Shown here one piece after another: positions 19,757 to 28,537 of a stretch of DNA of 64,000 nt. The stretch spans positions 124,001 through 188,000 of the forward strand of contig NZ_JBHTCG010000013.1 of NCBI RefSeq assembly GCF_042665155.1, in the 5' to 3' direction. Position 1 is the first letter of the stretch; each line of letters begins with the position of its first letter. The notes beneath the pieces were generated by a model. It worked only from the letters and a program-made list of their open reading frames with translations, made no database searches and was not told the origin of the DNA. The translations under genes were made by a program, and so were the position numbers. The DNA is from Sphaerisporangium rhizosphaerae (GTDB lineage Bacteria > Actinomycetota > Actinomycetes > Streptosporangiales > Streptosporangiaceae).

Positions 19757-21613
19757 ATGTGTGGAATCTGCGGATGGGTGGACTTCGAGGGTGACCTTCG
19801 GGAGTCACGCGACACGCTCAGGGACATGACCGAGACGATGGCCTGCCGCGGGCCCGACGACGAGGGGATGTGGATCTCCGAGCACGGGGCCCTGGGGCAC
19901 CGGCGGCTGGCGATCATCGACCTCGCGGGAGGCCGCCAGCCCATGGTCGCGGACGAGGACGGCGAGGTGCTCGCCGCGCTCACCTACAGCGGGGAGGTCT
20001 ACAACTTCCAGGAGCTGCGCGCCGAGCTCGCCGCCCGGGGCCACCGGTTCCGCACGCGCAGCGACACCGAGGTGGTGCTGCGCGCCTACCTCGAATGGGG
20101 CGAGGACCTCGCCGAACGCCTGAACGGCATGTACGCCTTCGGCATCTGGGACGCCCGCCGCGAAGAGCTCGTCCTCGTGCGCGACCGCCTCGGCATCAAG
20201 CCGCTCTACTACTACCCGACGCCGACGGGCGTGCTGTTCGGCTCCGAACCCAAGGCGATCCTCGCCAACCCCGTGCTGGCGGACCGCGCGGTGGACGCCG
20301 ACGGCCTTCGTGAGCTGCTGGTGTTCGTCAAGACCCCCGAGTGCGGCATCTTCCGGGGCATGCACGAGGTGCGCCCCGGCGGCATCGTCAGGGTCGGCAG
20401 GGAGGGGATCACCAAGCGCCGGTACTGGCAGCTCTCGTCCCACGAGCACCCCGACGACCTGCCCACCACCATCCGCACCGTCCGCGGCCTGCTGGACGAC
20501 ATCATCCAGCGCCAGCTGATCTCGGACGTGCCGCTGTGCACCCTGCTGTCCGGCGGCCTGGACTCCAGCGCGGTCACCGCCCTGGCAGGGGAGGCCCTGC
20601 GACGGCACGGTGAGGGCAAGCTCCGTTCGTTCGCCGTCGACTTCACCGGCTACACCGAGCACTTCAGTCCCGACGCGATGCGCGACACCCCCGACGCCCC
20701 CTTCGTCCATGACCTCGTCCGGCACCTGGAGCACCTGGGCGTCGAGCACAACGACATCGTGCTGGACTCGGCCGACCTGATGAACCCGGCGGTCCGCGCC
20801 TCGGTGCTGCGGGCGCGCGACCTGCCGACCGGGGTCGGCGACATGGACACCTCGCTGTACCTGCTGTTCCGTGCCGTGCGGGCGCACTCGACGGTCGCGC
20901 TGTCGGGAGAGTCGGCCGACGAGGTCTTCGGCGGGTACCGGTGGTTCCACGACCCCGCCGCCGTCAACGCCGGCACCTTCCCCTGGCTGGCCGCCGGCAC
21001 CCGCCTGGTGGCCCTGGACCAGGTGCTGGCCCCCGACCTGCTGCGCCTGCTGGACGTCCCCGGCTACCGCGACGAGCGCTACCGGCAGGCCCTGGACGAG
21101 GTGCCGCGCCTGCCGGGCGAGAGCGGCATGGAGGCCCGCATGCGCGAGGTGAGCTATCTGCACCTCACCCGGTTCGTGCAGATGCTCCTCGACCGCAAGG
21201 ACCGCATGAGCATGGCCGTGGGCCTGGAGGTGCGGGTGCCGTTCTGCGACCACCGCCTGGTGGAGTACGTGTTCAACGCGCCCTGGTCGATGAAGACCTT
21301 CGACGGGCGGGAGAAGAGCCTGCTGCGCGCCGCCGCCGCCGACGTGCTCCCGGAGTCGGTGCTGGCCCGCAGGAAGAGCCCCTACCCCTCCACGCAGGAC
21401 CCCGCCTACGAGAAGGCGCTCAGGGACGAGACCGCCCGGCTGCTCGACAGCGCCGAGTTCCCGGCCGCGTCCATGATCGACGTCCCCAAGGTGCGGGAGA
21501 TGATCGACCTGCCGCAGGAGACGGTCAGCCGCCACGACGTGCGCGCCGCGCTGGAGGGCCTGCTCCAGTTCAACGCCTGGCTGGACCGCTACCGGGTGCG
21601 GGTCGTCCTGTAG
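19757..21613 (+). CDS. asnB: Asparagine synthase (glutamine-hydrolysing)
   Basis: A 618-residue two-domain amidotransferase. Cys2 (MCGICGWVD) is the glutaminase nucleophile after removal of the initiator Met, which fixes the start at 19757. The N-terminal domain continues with CRGPDDEGMW and LGHRRLAIIDL. The synthetase domain has the pyrophosphate loop LLSGGLDSSAV (about residues 260-270) and SGESADEVFGGYRWF. It makes asparagine from aspartate, ATP and glutamine; close relatives also act in cell-wall or secondary-metabolite amidation. It converges on the Zur-like gene with 4 bp between stop codons, so no terminator fits between them. An upstream TTGACC (19669-19674) may be a -35 box. Confidence 0.93.
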   Translation: MCGICGWVDFEGDLRESRDTLRDMTETMACRGPDDEGMWISEHGALGHRRLAIIDLAGGRQPMVADEDGEVLAALTYSGEVYNFQELRAELAARGHRFRTRSDTEVVLRAYLEWGEDLAERLNGMYAFGIWDARREELVLVRDRLGIKPLYYYPTPTGVLFGSEPKAILANPVLADRAVDADGLRELLVFVKTPECGIFRGMHEVRPGGIVRVGREGITKRRYWQLSSHEHPDDLPTTIRTVRGLLDDIIQRQLISDVPLCTLLSGGLDSSAVTALAGEALRRHGEGKLRSFAVDFTGYTEHFSPDAMRDTPDAPFVHDLVRHLEHLGVEHNDIVLDSADLMNPAVRASVLRARDLPTGVGDMDTSLYLLFRAVRAHSTVALSGESADEVFGGYRWFHDPAAVNAGTFPWLAAGTRLVALDQVLAPDLLRLLDVPGYRDERYRQALDEVPRLPGESGMEARMREVSYLHLTRFVQMLLDRKDRMSMAVGLEVRVPFCDHRLVEYVFNAPWSMKTFDGREKSLLRAAAADVLPESVLARRKSPYPSTQDPAYEKALRDETARLLDSAEFPAASMIDVPKVREMIDLPQETVSRHDVRAALEGLLQFNAWLDRYRVRVVL

Positions 21614-21617
21614 GCCG

Positions 21618-22070
21618 TCAGCTCTTCGCGGAGGCGCAGGGCGGGCACACGCCGAAGATCTCGACGGTGTGGTCGACGTCGACGAACCCGGCCTCGGCCG
21701 CGACGCGCTCGGCCCACCGCTCGACGTCCCTGCCCTCCACCTCGACGCTGCGCCCGCACGCACGGCAGGTGACGTGGTGATGGTGCCCGCCGGTGGCGCA
21801 GCGGCGGTACAGCGTCTCGCCGCTCTCGTCGCGGATGGCGTCGACCGCCTCGTCCTGGCTGAGCACCTGCAGGTGGCGGTAGACCGTGGTCAGGCCGACG
21901 CGTTCCCCGCGGCGGCGCAGCTCGGCGTGGATCTCCTGGGCGCTGTGGAACCCCGACAGCGTGCCGAGCACGGCCATCAGCGCCTCGGCCTGCCGGGTGC
22001 CCCGGACGCGCGTGCCCCGGGACGGGGGCCGGTCGAGATGCGAGGACGGCTCGGCCGATCGCGACGTCAT
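21618..22070 (-). CDS. Fur-family regulator, probably Zur
   Basis: A 150-residue Fur-superfamily repressor. The winged helix covers roughly residues 25-85 (HSAQEIHAELRRRG, VGLTTVYRHLQVLS). The dimerisation domain carries HHHHVTCRAC and C-terminal CPPC cysteines for the structural zinc, as in actinomycete Zur proteins. It is expected to repress zinc uptake and alternative ribosomal protein genes when zinc is plentiful; none are in the window. The N terminus is extended by ~25 Arg/Ser-rich residues, so an internal start is possible. It is convergent with asnB. Confidence 0.85.
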   Translation of the reverse strand: MTSRSAEPSSHLDRPPSRGTRVRGTRQAEALMAVLGTLSGFHSAQEIHAELRRRGERVGLTTVYRHLQVLSQDEAVDAIRDESGETLYRRCATGGHHHHVTCRACGRSVEVEGRDVERWAERVAAEAGFVDVDHTVEIFGVCPPCASAKS

Positions 22071-22401
22071 GCTGGACCCTCCCCGTCTCGGCGTCCCCCG
22101 CGCACGGCCGCCTTCCCGTCACCACGAAGACTAGCAACCGGCACGCCCGCCGCCCGCCTCATGCGCCACCCGCGTCCGCCGCCCGCCCACGCGGCGGCTG
22201 CCTCGGGCCTTCCACCCCCGCCGCCCGCCCATACGGCGCTTGGTTCGTGCGCCACCCGCGTCCGCCGCTCGGCTCATGCGCGGCGCCCGCGTTGGGCGCG
22301 CATAATTGCCTGGCCCGCTGATTGCCCGCCCGTGCGGCCGGCAGGCCCCGACGCAGGGGGCCGTGGCCGGACGCCGGGCCCCGACGAAGGAGCCCACGAG
22401 C
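22071..22401. repeat. 331-bp intergenic region with degenerate GC repeats
   Basis: The region between the Zur-like gene (minus) and the next plus-strand gene holds the recurring segment tgcgccacccgcgtccgccg, near 22161 and 22249, and related cgcccgcc runs. CATAAT (22301-22306) resembles a -10 box for the downstream gene, but no good -35 box pairs with it. No coding sequence was recognised. Confidence 0.5.
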
Positions 22402-22881
22402 GTGTCCTGGCGTCACCTGCCCAAGCCCGCGCGTGCCGTCGCCGAGGCGGCCGAGGGGGCGGTGGAGGCCGCCCGCGCCCGGGACCTGCCGGCCTTCGAG
22501 CGCGCCGCCGCGGCGCTGGCCGCGCTGGACTCCGAGCACGTCGCCCTGGTGCTCGGCACCGTGACGCGGACGCTGCTGGAAGACCTGCACCCGGGCGGGC
22601 TCACCGCCGACGACGTGCGGGCGCTGGTCGGGCGCTGCGCGCGGGAGGCGGCGGGGTGGTTCCCCGCCGTGGACGCCGATGTCCTGGTGATGCTGGTGGC
22701 CGGCGCCCTGGGCGTCCACCAGCCGCAGGCGGAGGCGTTCCCGCTGGACGGGGAGGTCGTCGCGCGGCACGCCACGCTGCTGGTCACCGATCTGCTCGCG
22801 GTGTCCGGCCATCCGCTCGGCGCATGCCTGGAGGCCGCGTTCGCCGACATCGCCCTGGTCCAGATCGCGGACACGCCATAG
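22402..22881 (+). CDS. Hypothetical alpha-helical protein, 159 aa
   Basis: Not assigned to a family. The GTG at 22402 begins a mostly helical, Ala/Leu-rich protein (SWRHLPKPARAVAEAAEG). Its phrases, such as EHVALVLGTVTRTLLEDLHPGG, TADDVRALVGRC and PLDGEVVARHATLLVTDLL, look like a conserved soluble domain rather than random translation. No signal peptide, membrane segment or catalytic motif is visible. It is followed by a DUF6461 gene on the other strand. Confidence 0.6.
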   Translation: MSWRHLPKPARAVAEAAEGAVEAARARDLPAFERAAAALAALDSEHVALVLGTVTRTLLEDLHPGGLTADDVRALVGRCAREAAGWFPAVDADVLVMLVAGALGVHQPQAEAFPLDGEVVARHATLLVTDLLAVSGHPLGACLEAAFADIALVQIADTP

Positions 22882-22935
22882 GCGGGAGGCTCAGTACGGC
22901 AGGGCTCGGTAGGGGCGGCCGAGGTCCGGGCGGGC

Positions 22936-23514
22936 TCAGTAGAGGTGCGCGGCCGAGCCGGCGAACGCGGGGCGGCGCAGGTGCTCGCGGGTGACCCGCA
23001 CCCCGGTGGCGCGTTCGGCCAGGGCCATCACGGTGAGGATGGGGTCGTAGTCGTCATCGTCGAGCGCGGCGTCGGCCTCCTCATCCTTGGTGGGCATGCC
23101 CAGGTCGAGCATCTGGGGGAGCAGGCGGTCGGGGTCGTCGCCCCAGCGCGCGTCTGAGCCGTCGGGCTCGAAGCCGGTGACCAGACGGCCGTCGGCGGCG
23201 AAGACGAACTGCTGGTCGGCGTTGACGTTGAGGAACACCGCGGCCATGACCGTGCCGGCGGACAGCCGGCGGACCACCTCGGCCAGCGTCCCGGCGAAGC
23301 CGTTGTACTCCAGCAGGGCGGTGCCGCCGATGGCGGGGCAGGCGGCGATCGGGAAGTCGGACATCTCTTCGAGATCCATCCCAGGGAGAGGGGTGACGCC
23401 GATGCGGCGTAACGCCTCCTCGGGGTCGACGTCCTTCACCAGGGTCAGGCAGAAGGGCCACCCCTCGTACTCCTCGTCGAACCAGGCATAGTCGGCCGCC
23501 GTCGCACCGTTCAT
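22936..23514 (-). CDS. DUF6461-family protein
   Basis: A 192-residue protein typical of DUF6461, an actinomycete family of unknown role. The diagnostic opening is a Trp/Asp-rich segment (DYAWFDEEYEGWPFCLTLVK) followed by DPEEALRRIG; the middle has EYNGFAGTL. The ATG at 23514 is preceded by GAGAGGA on the minus strand. Members often occur in clusters in Streptosporangiales and Streptomyces and have been loosely linked to polymorphic-toxin or immunity-like loci; no such neighbour is present here. Confidence 0.8.
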   Translation of the reverse strand: MNGATAADYAWFDEEYEGWPFCLTLVKDVDPEEALRRIGVTPLPGMDLEEMSDFPIAACPAIGGTALLEYNGFAGTLAEVVRRLSAGTVMAAVFLNVNADQQFVFAADGRLVTGFEPDGSDARWGDDPDRLLPQMLDLGMPTKDEEADAALDDDDYDPILTVMALAERATGVRVTREHLRRPAFAGSAAHLY

Positions 23515-23578
23515 CGGGGGGTCCTCTCTCCAGTGCCGTTCCAGGAACATGATCTTGCCAGCGGGCACCGACAGAATC

Positions 23579-23642
23579 GGGGTTCTCCACAGACTTGGAC
23601 GGACTGGGACCGGGTTTTCCACAGACCCGGAGTGACTGGCAC
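23579..23642. repeat. Two imperfect 32-bp tandem repeats
   Basis: Copies at 23579-23610 and 23611-23642 share ttctccacagac/ttttccacagac and a downstream actggNac. Each copy contains a sequence resembling a DnaA box (TTCTCCACA, TTTTCCACA). They lie upstream of lysS, where they could bind a regulator. Confidence 0.75.
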
Positions 23643-23704
23643 GGGGTGCCGCGTGCGTCCGGGACAATGGAGGCGTCAGGCTTTCACGGAAGGAAGTACC
23701 GATC

Positions 23705-25429
23705 GTGGCTATGAGCGCTGAGGCCGACTGGGTCTCACGGTTCGCGGACGAGGTCATCGCCGAGGCTGAGCGTCGCGCGCCCGGCAAAGCGATCGTCTGC
23801 GCGTCCGGCCTCAGCCCTTCGGGCCCCATCCACCTGGGCAACCTGCGCGAGGTCATGACGCCCCACCTGGTCGCCGACGAGATCCGCCGCCGCGGCCACG
23901 AGGCCGTCCACATCATCTCCTGGGACGACTACGACCGCTTCCGCAAGGTGCCCGCGGGCATCGACTCCTCCTGGTCGGAGCACATCGGCAAGCCGCTGAC
24001 CTCGGTGCCCGCGCCGCCCGGCAGCGAGCACCCCAACTGGGCCGAGCACTTCAAGGCGCAGATGATCGCCGCGCTGGCCGAGCTCGGCGTGGAGTACCGC
24101 GGCATCAGCCAGACCGCGCAGTACACCTCGGGCGTCTACCGCGAGCAGATCCTGCTGGCGATGCGCGAGCGCGCCCGCATCGACGCGATCCTCGACCGCC
24201 ACCGCACCAAGGGCAAGACCGCCAAGGCCCCCAAGCAGCAGGGCTCCCTGGACGAGGCCGACGCCGCGGCGGCGGAGGCCGCGGCCGAAGGCTCGGGCGC
24301 CGCCTCCGAGGACGACGGCTCGGCCGCGGGCGGCTACTTCCCCTACAAGCCCTACTGCTCGGTCTGCGAACGCGACACCACCACGGTCACCGCCTACGAC
24401 GACGCCACCACCGAGCTGACCTACACCTGCGCGTGCGGCCACACCGAGACGGTGCTGCTGTCGGAGCACAACCAGGGCAAGCTGGTCTGGAAGGTCGACT
24501 GGCCGATGCGCTGGGCCTTCGAAGGGGTGATCTTCGAGCCGTCGGGCGTCGACCACCAGTCGCCCGGCTCGTCGTGGACGGTGGGCGCCCCCATCGTCAA
24601 GGAGGTCTTCGGCGCCGAGCGCCCGATCGGGCCGATGTACGCCTTCGTCGGCATCAGCGGCATGGCCAAGATGAGCAGCTCCAAGGGCGCCGTGCCCACC
24701 CCGTCGGACGCCCTGGAGATCATGGAGGCGCCGCTGCTGCGCTGGCTGTACGCCCGGCGCAAGCCGAACCAGTCGTTCAAGGTCGCCTTCGACCAGGAGA
24801 TCCAGCGGCTCTACGACGAATGGGACGCCCTCGAGCGCAAGATCGACGACGGCACGGCGCTGCCCGCCGACGTCGCCGCCTACACCCGGGCGGTCGGCAC
24901 CGCCTCCGGCGCGCTGCCCGAGACCCCGCGCCCGCTGCCCTACCGCACGCTGGCCTCGATCGTCGACATCACCACCGGGCACGACGAGCAGACGCTGCGC
25001 ATCCTGCGCGATCTCGACCCCGGCCACCCGATCACCTCGCTGGAGGAGGCCCGGCCGCGGCTCGACCGCGCGGCGCGGTGGGTCACCACGCAGGTCCCGG
25101 CCGAGCAGCGCACCCGCGTCCGCGACGAGCCCGACACCGCCCTGCTGGCCTCGCTGAGCGAGCGCGACCGCGAGTCGCTGCGGTTGATGCTCGACGGCCT
25201 TGCCGAGCAGTGGTCGCTCGACGGGCTCACCACGCTGGTGTACGGCGTGCCGAAGGTTCAGGCCGGGCTGGCGCCGGACGCCAAGCCGACCCCCGAGCTG
25301 AAGGTCGCCCAGCGCGAGTTCTTCGCCCTGCTCTACACCCTGCTGGTCGGCCGGGACACCGGCCCGCGCCTGCCCACGCTGCTGCTCGCCGTGGGGGCCG
25401 ACCGCGTCCGCAAGCTGCTGGGAGGCTGA
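23705..25429 (+). CDS. lysS: Lysyl-tRNA synthetase, class I
   Basis: A 574-residue class I LysRS that charges tRNA-Lys; this fold is unrelated to the usual class II enzyme. HIGH-type motif PIHLGN ends at residue 46 and KMSSSKG lies at 322-328. A Cys4 zinc-binding insertion is seen (YCSVCERD, then TCACGH). A lysine/alanine-rich insert near residues 170-210 (KGKTAKAPKQQG and an acidic stretch) is longer than in archaeal members. GTG at 23705 has GGAAG eight bases upstream and is preferred over the ATG at 23711. Class I LysRS occurs in Streptomyces and Streptosporangiales, sometimes with a class II copy elsewhere. Confidence 0.95.
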   Translation: MAMSAEADWVSRFADEVIAEAERRAPGKAIVCASGLSPSGPIHLGNLREVMTPHLVADEIRRRGHEAVHIISWDDYDRFRKVPAGIDSSWSEHIGKPLTSVPAPPGSEHPNWAEHFKAQMIAALAELGVEYRGISQTAQYTSGVYREQILLAMRERARIDAILDRHRTKGKTAKAPKQQGSLDEADAAAAEAAAEGSGAASEDDGSAAGGYFPYKPYCSVCERDTTTVTAYDDATTELTYTCACGHTETVLLSEHNQGKLVWKVDWPMRWAFEGVIFEPSGVDHQSPGSSWTVGAPIVKEVFGAERPIGPMYAFVGISGMAKMSSSKGAVPTPSDALEIMEAPLLRWLYARRKPNQSFKVAFDQEIQRLYDEWDALERKIDDGTALPADVAAYTRAVGTASGALPETPRPLPYRTLASIVDITTGHDEQTLRILRDLDPGHPITSLEEARPRLDRAARWVTTQVPAEQRTRVRDEPDTALLASLSERDRESLRLMLDGLAEQWSLDGLTTLVYGVPKVQAGLAPDAKPTPELKVAQREFFALLYTLLVGRDTGPRLPTLLLAVGADRVRKLLGG

Positions 25430-25619
25430 CCGCCGGCCACCTGCCCCGTCCCCGCCCGCCACGATCGGCGTCCGGCCGCCTGACCTCGTCACCGCCGGTC
25501 GGTGTTCTGATCGCTGAAGGGCGCCTGTTCTGGTCGTCGACGGCCGCCGTTCCGCCTGGGACGGCGGGCCCGAGATCGCCTACCATCCTGATCAGGACGA
25601 GTGAGCGGCAAGGAGCGGT

Positions 25620-26426
25620 GTGAGCGATATCAAGGCGCCAACGGGGGTCGATCCGTCGATCCCCAGCGTCGCGCGGATCTACGACTACTACCTTGGCGGC
25701 AAGGACAACTTCGCCTCCGACCGCGCGGCCGCCGAGAAGATCATCGAGCTTCTGCCCAACGTGCGCGACGTCGCCAGGGAGAACCGCGAGTTCCTGGTCC
25801 GCACGGTGACGCATCTCACCCGCCAGGGCGTGCGCCAGTTCCTCGACATCGGCGCGGGCCTGCCGACGCAGCGCAACGTGCACCAGGTCGCGCAGGAGCT
25901 CGCGCCCGAGTCGCGGGTGGTGTACGTCGACAACGACCCCATCGTGATGGCCCACGCCCGGGCGCTGCTCGCCGAGAACGACCGCGTGATCGCCGTCGGC
26001 GCCGACATGCGCGACACCAAGGCGCTCCTCGACCGCCTGGAGATCGTCGAGCATCTCGACTTCTCCCGGCCGGTGGCGATCCTGATGCTCGGCGTCCTGC
26101 ACTTCATCCCGGACGACGACGAGGCCATGAAGATCGTCACGGTGCTGCGGTCGGCGCTCGTGCCGGGCGGTCATCTGGTCATCTCGCACGGTTCGGTGGG
26201 CGAGGTCGACGAGGACAAGGCCCGCGAGGGGCAGCGGGTGTTCAGCCGCACCGCCGCGCCCGGCGTCACCTCCCGCTCGCCCGAGCAGGTGCGAGCCTTC
26301 TTCGACGGCCTGGAGCTGACCGAGCCCGGAGTGGTGCCGCTGCGCGAGTGGCGGCCGGAGCAGGAGCCGGTGCTCGCGCTTCCGGGGGAGGCAGGGGCGG
26401 TCGGCGGCGTGGGCCGCGTGCGCTGA
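25620..26426 (+). CDS. SAM-dependent methyltransferase, PF04672 type
   Basis: A 268-residue cytoplasmic methyltransferase of the large actinomycete family formerly DUF574. Diagnostic features are PSVARIYDYYLGGKDNFASD at residues ~13-32, QFLDIGAGLPT as SAM motif I and VVYVDNDPIVMAHAR as the acidic loop. Members are very numerous in Streptosporangiales; substrates are mostly unknown. The GTG at 25620 follows AGGAGC. The transcript appears to end at the hairpin at 26571. Confidence 0.92.
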   Translation: MSDIKAPTGVDPSIPSVARIYDYYLGGKDNFASDRAAAEKIIELLPNVRDVARENREFLVRTVTHLTRQGVRQFLDIGAGLPTQRNVHQVAQELAPESRVVYVDNDPIVMAHARALLAENDRVIAVGADMRDTKALLDRLEIVEHLDFSRPVAILMLGVLHFIPDDDEAMKIVTVLRSALVPGGHLVISHGSVGEVDEDKAREGQRVFSRTAAPGVTSRSPEQVRAFFDGLELTEPGVVPLREWRPEQEPVLALPGEAGAVGGVGRVR

Positions 26427-26570
26427 CCCCCGGCAGGAAGCGACCCCGGCGGAAAGCGGCACAGGCACAAGCGGCACAGGCGGGAAGCGGCACAGGCACA
26501 GGGACGCATGGAGCACGCGGCGACGTAGAGAGTGTCATAGGGACGTACAGAGGGACACAGGGACGTAGGG

Positions 26571-26597
26571 AGGGCCCCGGCGTGACGCCGGGGCCCT
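26571..26597 (+). terminator. Hairpin terminator, 12-bp perfect stem
   Basis: AGGGCCCCGGCG (26571-26582) pairs with CGCCGGGGCCCT (26586-26597) around a TGA loop. It follows the methyltransferase gene and insulates the ABC-transporter operon. Confidence 0.85.
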
Positions 26598-26659
26598 CTC
26601 GCATGCCATGGGGTGCCCTAGCGGAAGTATCCGCAGGTAGAAGGGGGGTTAAAAAGAAA

Positions 26660-26681
26660 CTTCATGCTAACCTGCATGGAG
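26660..26681. promoter_or_regulatory. Inverted repeat in the leader of the importer-murQ operon
   Basis: CATGC (26663-26667) and GCATG (26674-26678) are exact inverted arms with flanking CT/AG pairs, around a TAACCT centre. The site lies in an A-rich stretch 70-90 bp before the first gene and is the best candidate operator for the operon. It does not match the DtxR/IdeR iron box well. Confidence 0.5.
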
Positions 26682-26749
26682 GAAAAAAATCGACCACCCT
26701 GCCCTCGAGCCCGTATGTTCCTGGCAATCGGGCCCCTGGAGACCACTAC

Positions 26750-28534
26750 ATGAAGCGACTCGCAGCGATCGCCGCCGTCGCGGCCCTCGCCGCCGTCACC
26801 GCCTGCGGCACTACGGAGACGGCCGGCACGGCCGGGGCGGGCGGTATCTACACCACGATCGACGGTGCCAAGCAGATCGACGCCACCGCGCCGATCAATC
26901 CCTTCAACCCGCAGGGGAGCACGTTCGTCGGGTACGACGCCATGTCGCTGGCCTGGCCGAAGAACAGCCTGACCGATCCCAACCAGTTCTATCCGGGCAT
27001 CGCCCGCAGCTGGACCGCCACGCCCGACCAGGGCGAGGTCGTGGTTCACCTGCAGCCGCAGGCCCGCTGGTCGGACGGCAAGCCCGTCACCAGCGAGGAC
27101 ATCCGCACCTCGATCGGCCTGGCCTACACCCAGGGCGGCAGCGCCTACACCGTCAACGCCGGCGCGGCGGGCGCGGCGGCCGACATCACGATCGTCGACG
27201 CCAAGACCGTCAAGGTCACCCAGGGGGCCAACCGCAGCAACGTGTTCCTGCGCAACGTCCTTTCCACGGTGGTCGTCCCCGCGCACGTCTACGGCAAGCT
27301 GCTCCCCGCCGGCTTCTGGACGACCCTCCAGGCCGCCAGGGGAACCGGACCGGCCGCCGACAAGGCCAAGGCCGCGATCACCGGGCTGTCGCAGAAGGTC
27401 ATCACCTTCGCCCCGCCCGAGGACGTCTCCGCCGGGCCGTTCGTCCTGGAAAGGGTCAACCCCGGCGCGGCGCTGCTGAAGAAGAACCCGTACTTCTACG
27501 ACGCGGCCCGCATCGCGCCCGACAAGGTCAAGGTGCTCAACTACACCGGCAACGAGCAGATCTGGAACTACCTGGTCACCGGCACGCTGGACAGCGCGCC
27601 GTTCACCGCCGTGCCCGCCGCGGTCATGCGCAAGATCAAGCAGACCCCGGGCAACGCGATCCGCAAGGGTTACTCCCCGGTGGCGGCGTCGATGGCGTTC
27701 AACCAGGCGCGCAAGCCCTACGACAACGTGCACGTGCGCCGCGCGCTCGCCTACCTCGTCGACCGCGCCCAGGTCACCAAGATCGCCTCACCGGAGGCGG
27801 GGACGCCGTCGCTCACCACCACCGGCATCCACGGCGACTCGGCCAAGGCGTGGCTCGGCGACCGGCTCGCCGCGCTGGACCCCTACAAGGTGGACCCGGC
27901 CAAGGCCGACGCCGAGCTGAAGGCCGCCGGCATGGTCAAGAAGGGCGGGGTGTGGGCGATGCCGGACGGCAGCCCGTGGAAGGTGGAGGTCCACGTGCCC
28001 GCGTCGTTCTCCGACTGGGTCGCCGCCGCGAAGTCGATCACCAGTCAGCTCAACGACCACGGCATCGAGGCGAGCGTCACCACTTCGGCGGACTACATCC
28101 TCTACCTCGACGAGCTGGCCTCGGGCAAGTTCGACATCGGCTTCTGGCTGATGGCGCTCGGGCCCTCGCCGTACAACATCTACCAGCGCCTCTACGGCTC
28201 GGCCAACGGCTGGTCGCTGCTCGCCGGGCGGCTGACGCACTCTGCGCCGGGCAAGGACGGAAACTGGATGGGGGGCCCCGAGACGATCGGCGGGGTGAAC
28301 CCCGGCGAGCTCACCAACCGGCTCAACCTGGCCGCCCCGGACGAACAGAAGCGCATCGTCGCCACGCTGGCCACGCTGACCAACCAGCAGCTGCCGGTGA
28401 TCCAGATCTACGACTACGTCAACACCCAGTTCATCAACACCGACCGCTACACCGGCTGGCCGCCGGCCGGGAGCGAGGCGCTGCGCCTGCCCGCGGGAGT
28501 GTGGATGCAACTCGGGATGATCAAGAAGAAGTAG
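26750..28534 (+). CDS. ABC importer substrate-binding lipoprotein (SBP family 5)
   Basis: A 594-residue lipoprotein that captures substrate outside the membrane for the importer encoded next. The lipobox is AVTAC with Cys19 as the lipidated residue. The mature part is a family 5 (DppA/OppA-type) binding protein: ARSWTATPDQGEVVVHLQPQ, ARWSDGKPVTSEDI and NQARKPYDNVHVRRALAYLV are standard segments. The family binds peptides, nickel or sugar-peptides. Presence of murQ at the operon end suggests muropeptides or MurNAc compounds. It is first in a seven-gene operon; the permease starts 3 bp after its stop. Confidence 0.93.
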   Translation: MKRLAAIAAVAALAAVTACGTTETAGTAGAGGIYTTIDGAKQIDATAPINPFNPQGSTFVGYDAMSLAWPKNSLTDPNQFYPGIARSWTATPDQGEVVVHLQPQARWSDGKPVTSEDIRTSIGLAYTQGGSAYTVNAGAAGAAADITIVDAKTVKVTQGANRSNVFLRNVLSTVVVPAHVYGKLLPAGFWTTLQAARGTGPAADKAKAAITGLSQKVITFAPPEDVSAGPFVLERVNPGAALLKKNPYFYDAARIAPDKVKVLNYTGNEQIWNYLVTGTLDSAPFTAVPAAVMRKIKQTPGNAIRKGYSPVAASMAFNQARKPYDNVHVRRALAYLVDRAQVTKIASPEAGTPSLTTTGIHGDSAKAWLGDRLAALDPYKVDPAKADAELKAAGMVKKGGVWAMPDGSPWKVEVHVPASFSDWVAAAKSITSQLNDHGIEASVTTSADYILYLDELASGKFDIGFWLMALGPSPYNIYQRLYGSANGWSLLAGRLTHSAPGKDGNWMGGPETIGGVNPGELTNRLNLAAPDEQKRIVATLATLTNQQLPVIQIYDYVNTQFINTDRYTGWPPAGSEALRLPAGVWMQLGMIKKK

Positions 28535-28537
28535 CCT

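Larger units (their letters stand above)
26427..26749. other. Intergenic region with short repeats, terminator and operator
   Basis: 26430-26510 contains repeated aagcggcacaggc units and 26520-26570 repeated gggacgta units. The hairpin at 26571-26597 follows, and then an unusually A-rich leader (26641-26700) with an inverted repeat ahead of the ABC-transporter operon. No coding sequence was recognised. Confidence 0.7.

Noticed and set aside
23579..23642. Possible replication origin from DnaA-box-like sequences
   Set aside because: Only two imperfect boxes are present, and no dnaA, dnaN, gyrB or recF genes lie near.
26660..26681. Iron (DtxR/IdeR) box before the importer operon
   Set aside because: Only the right half resembles the consensus; the left half does not.
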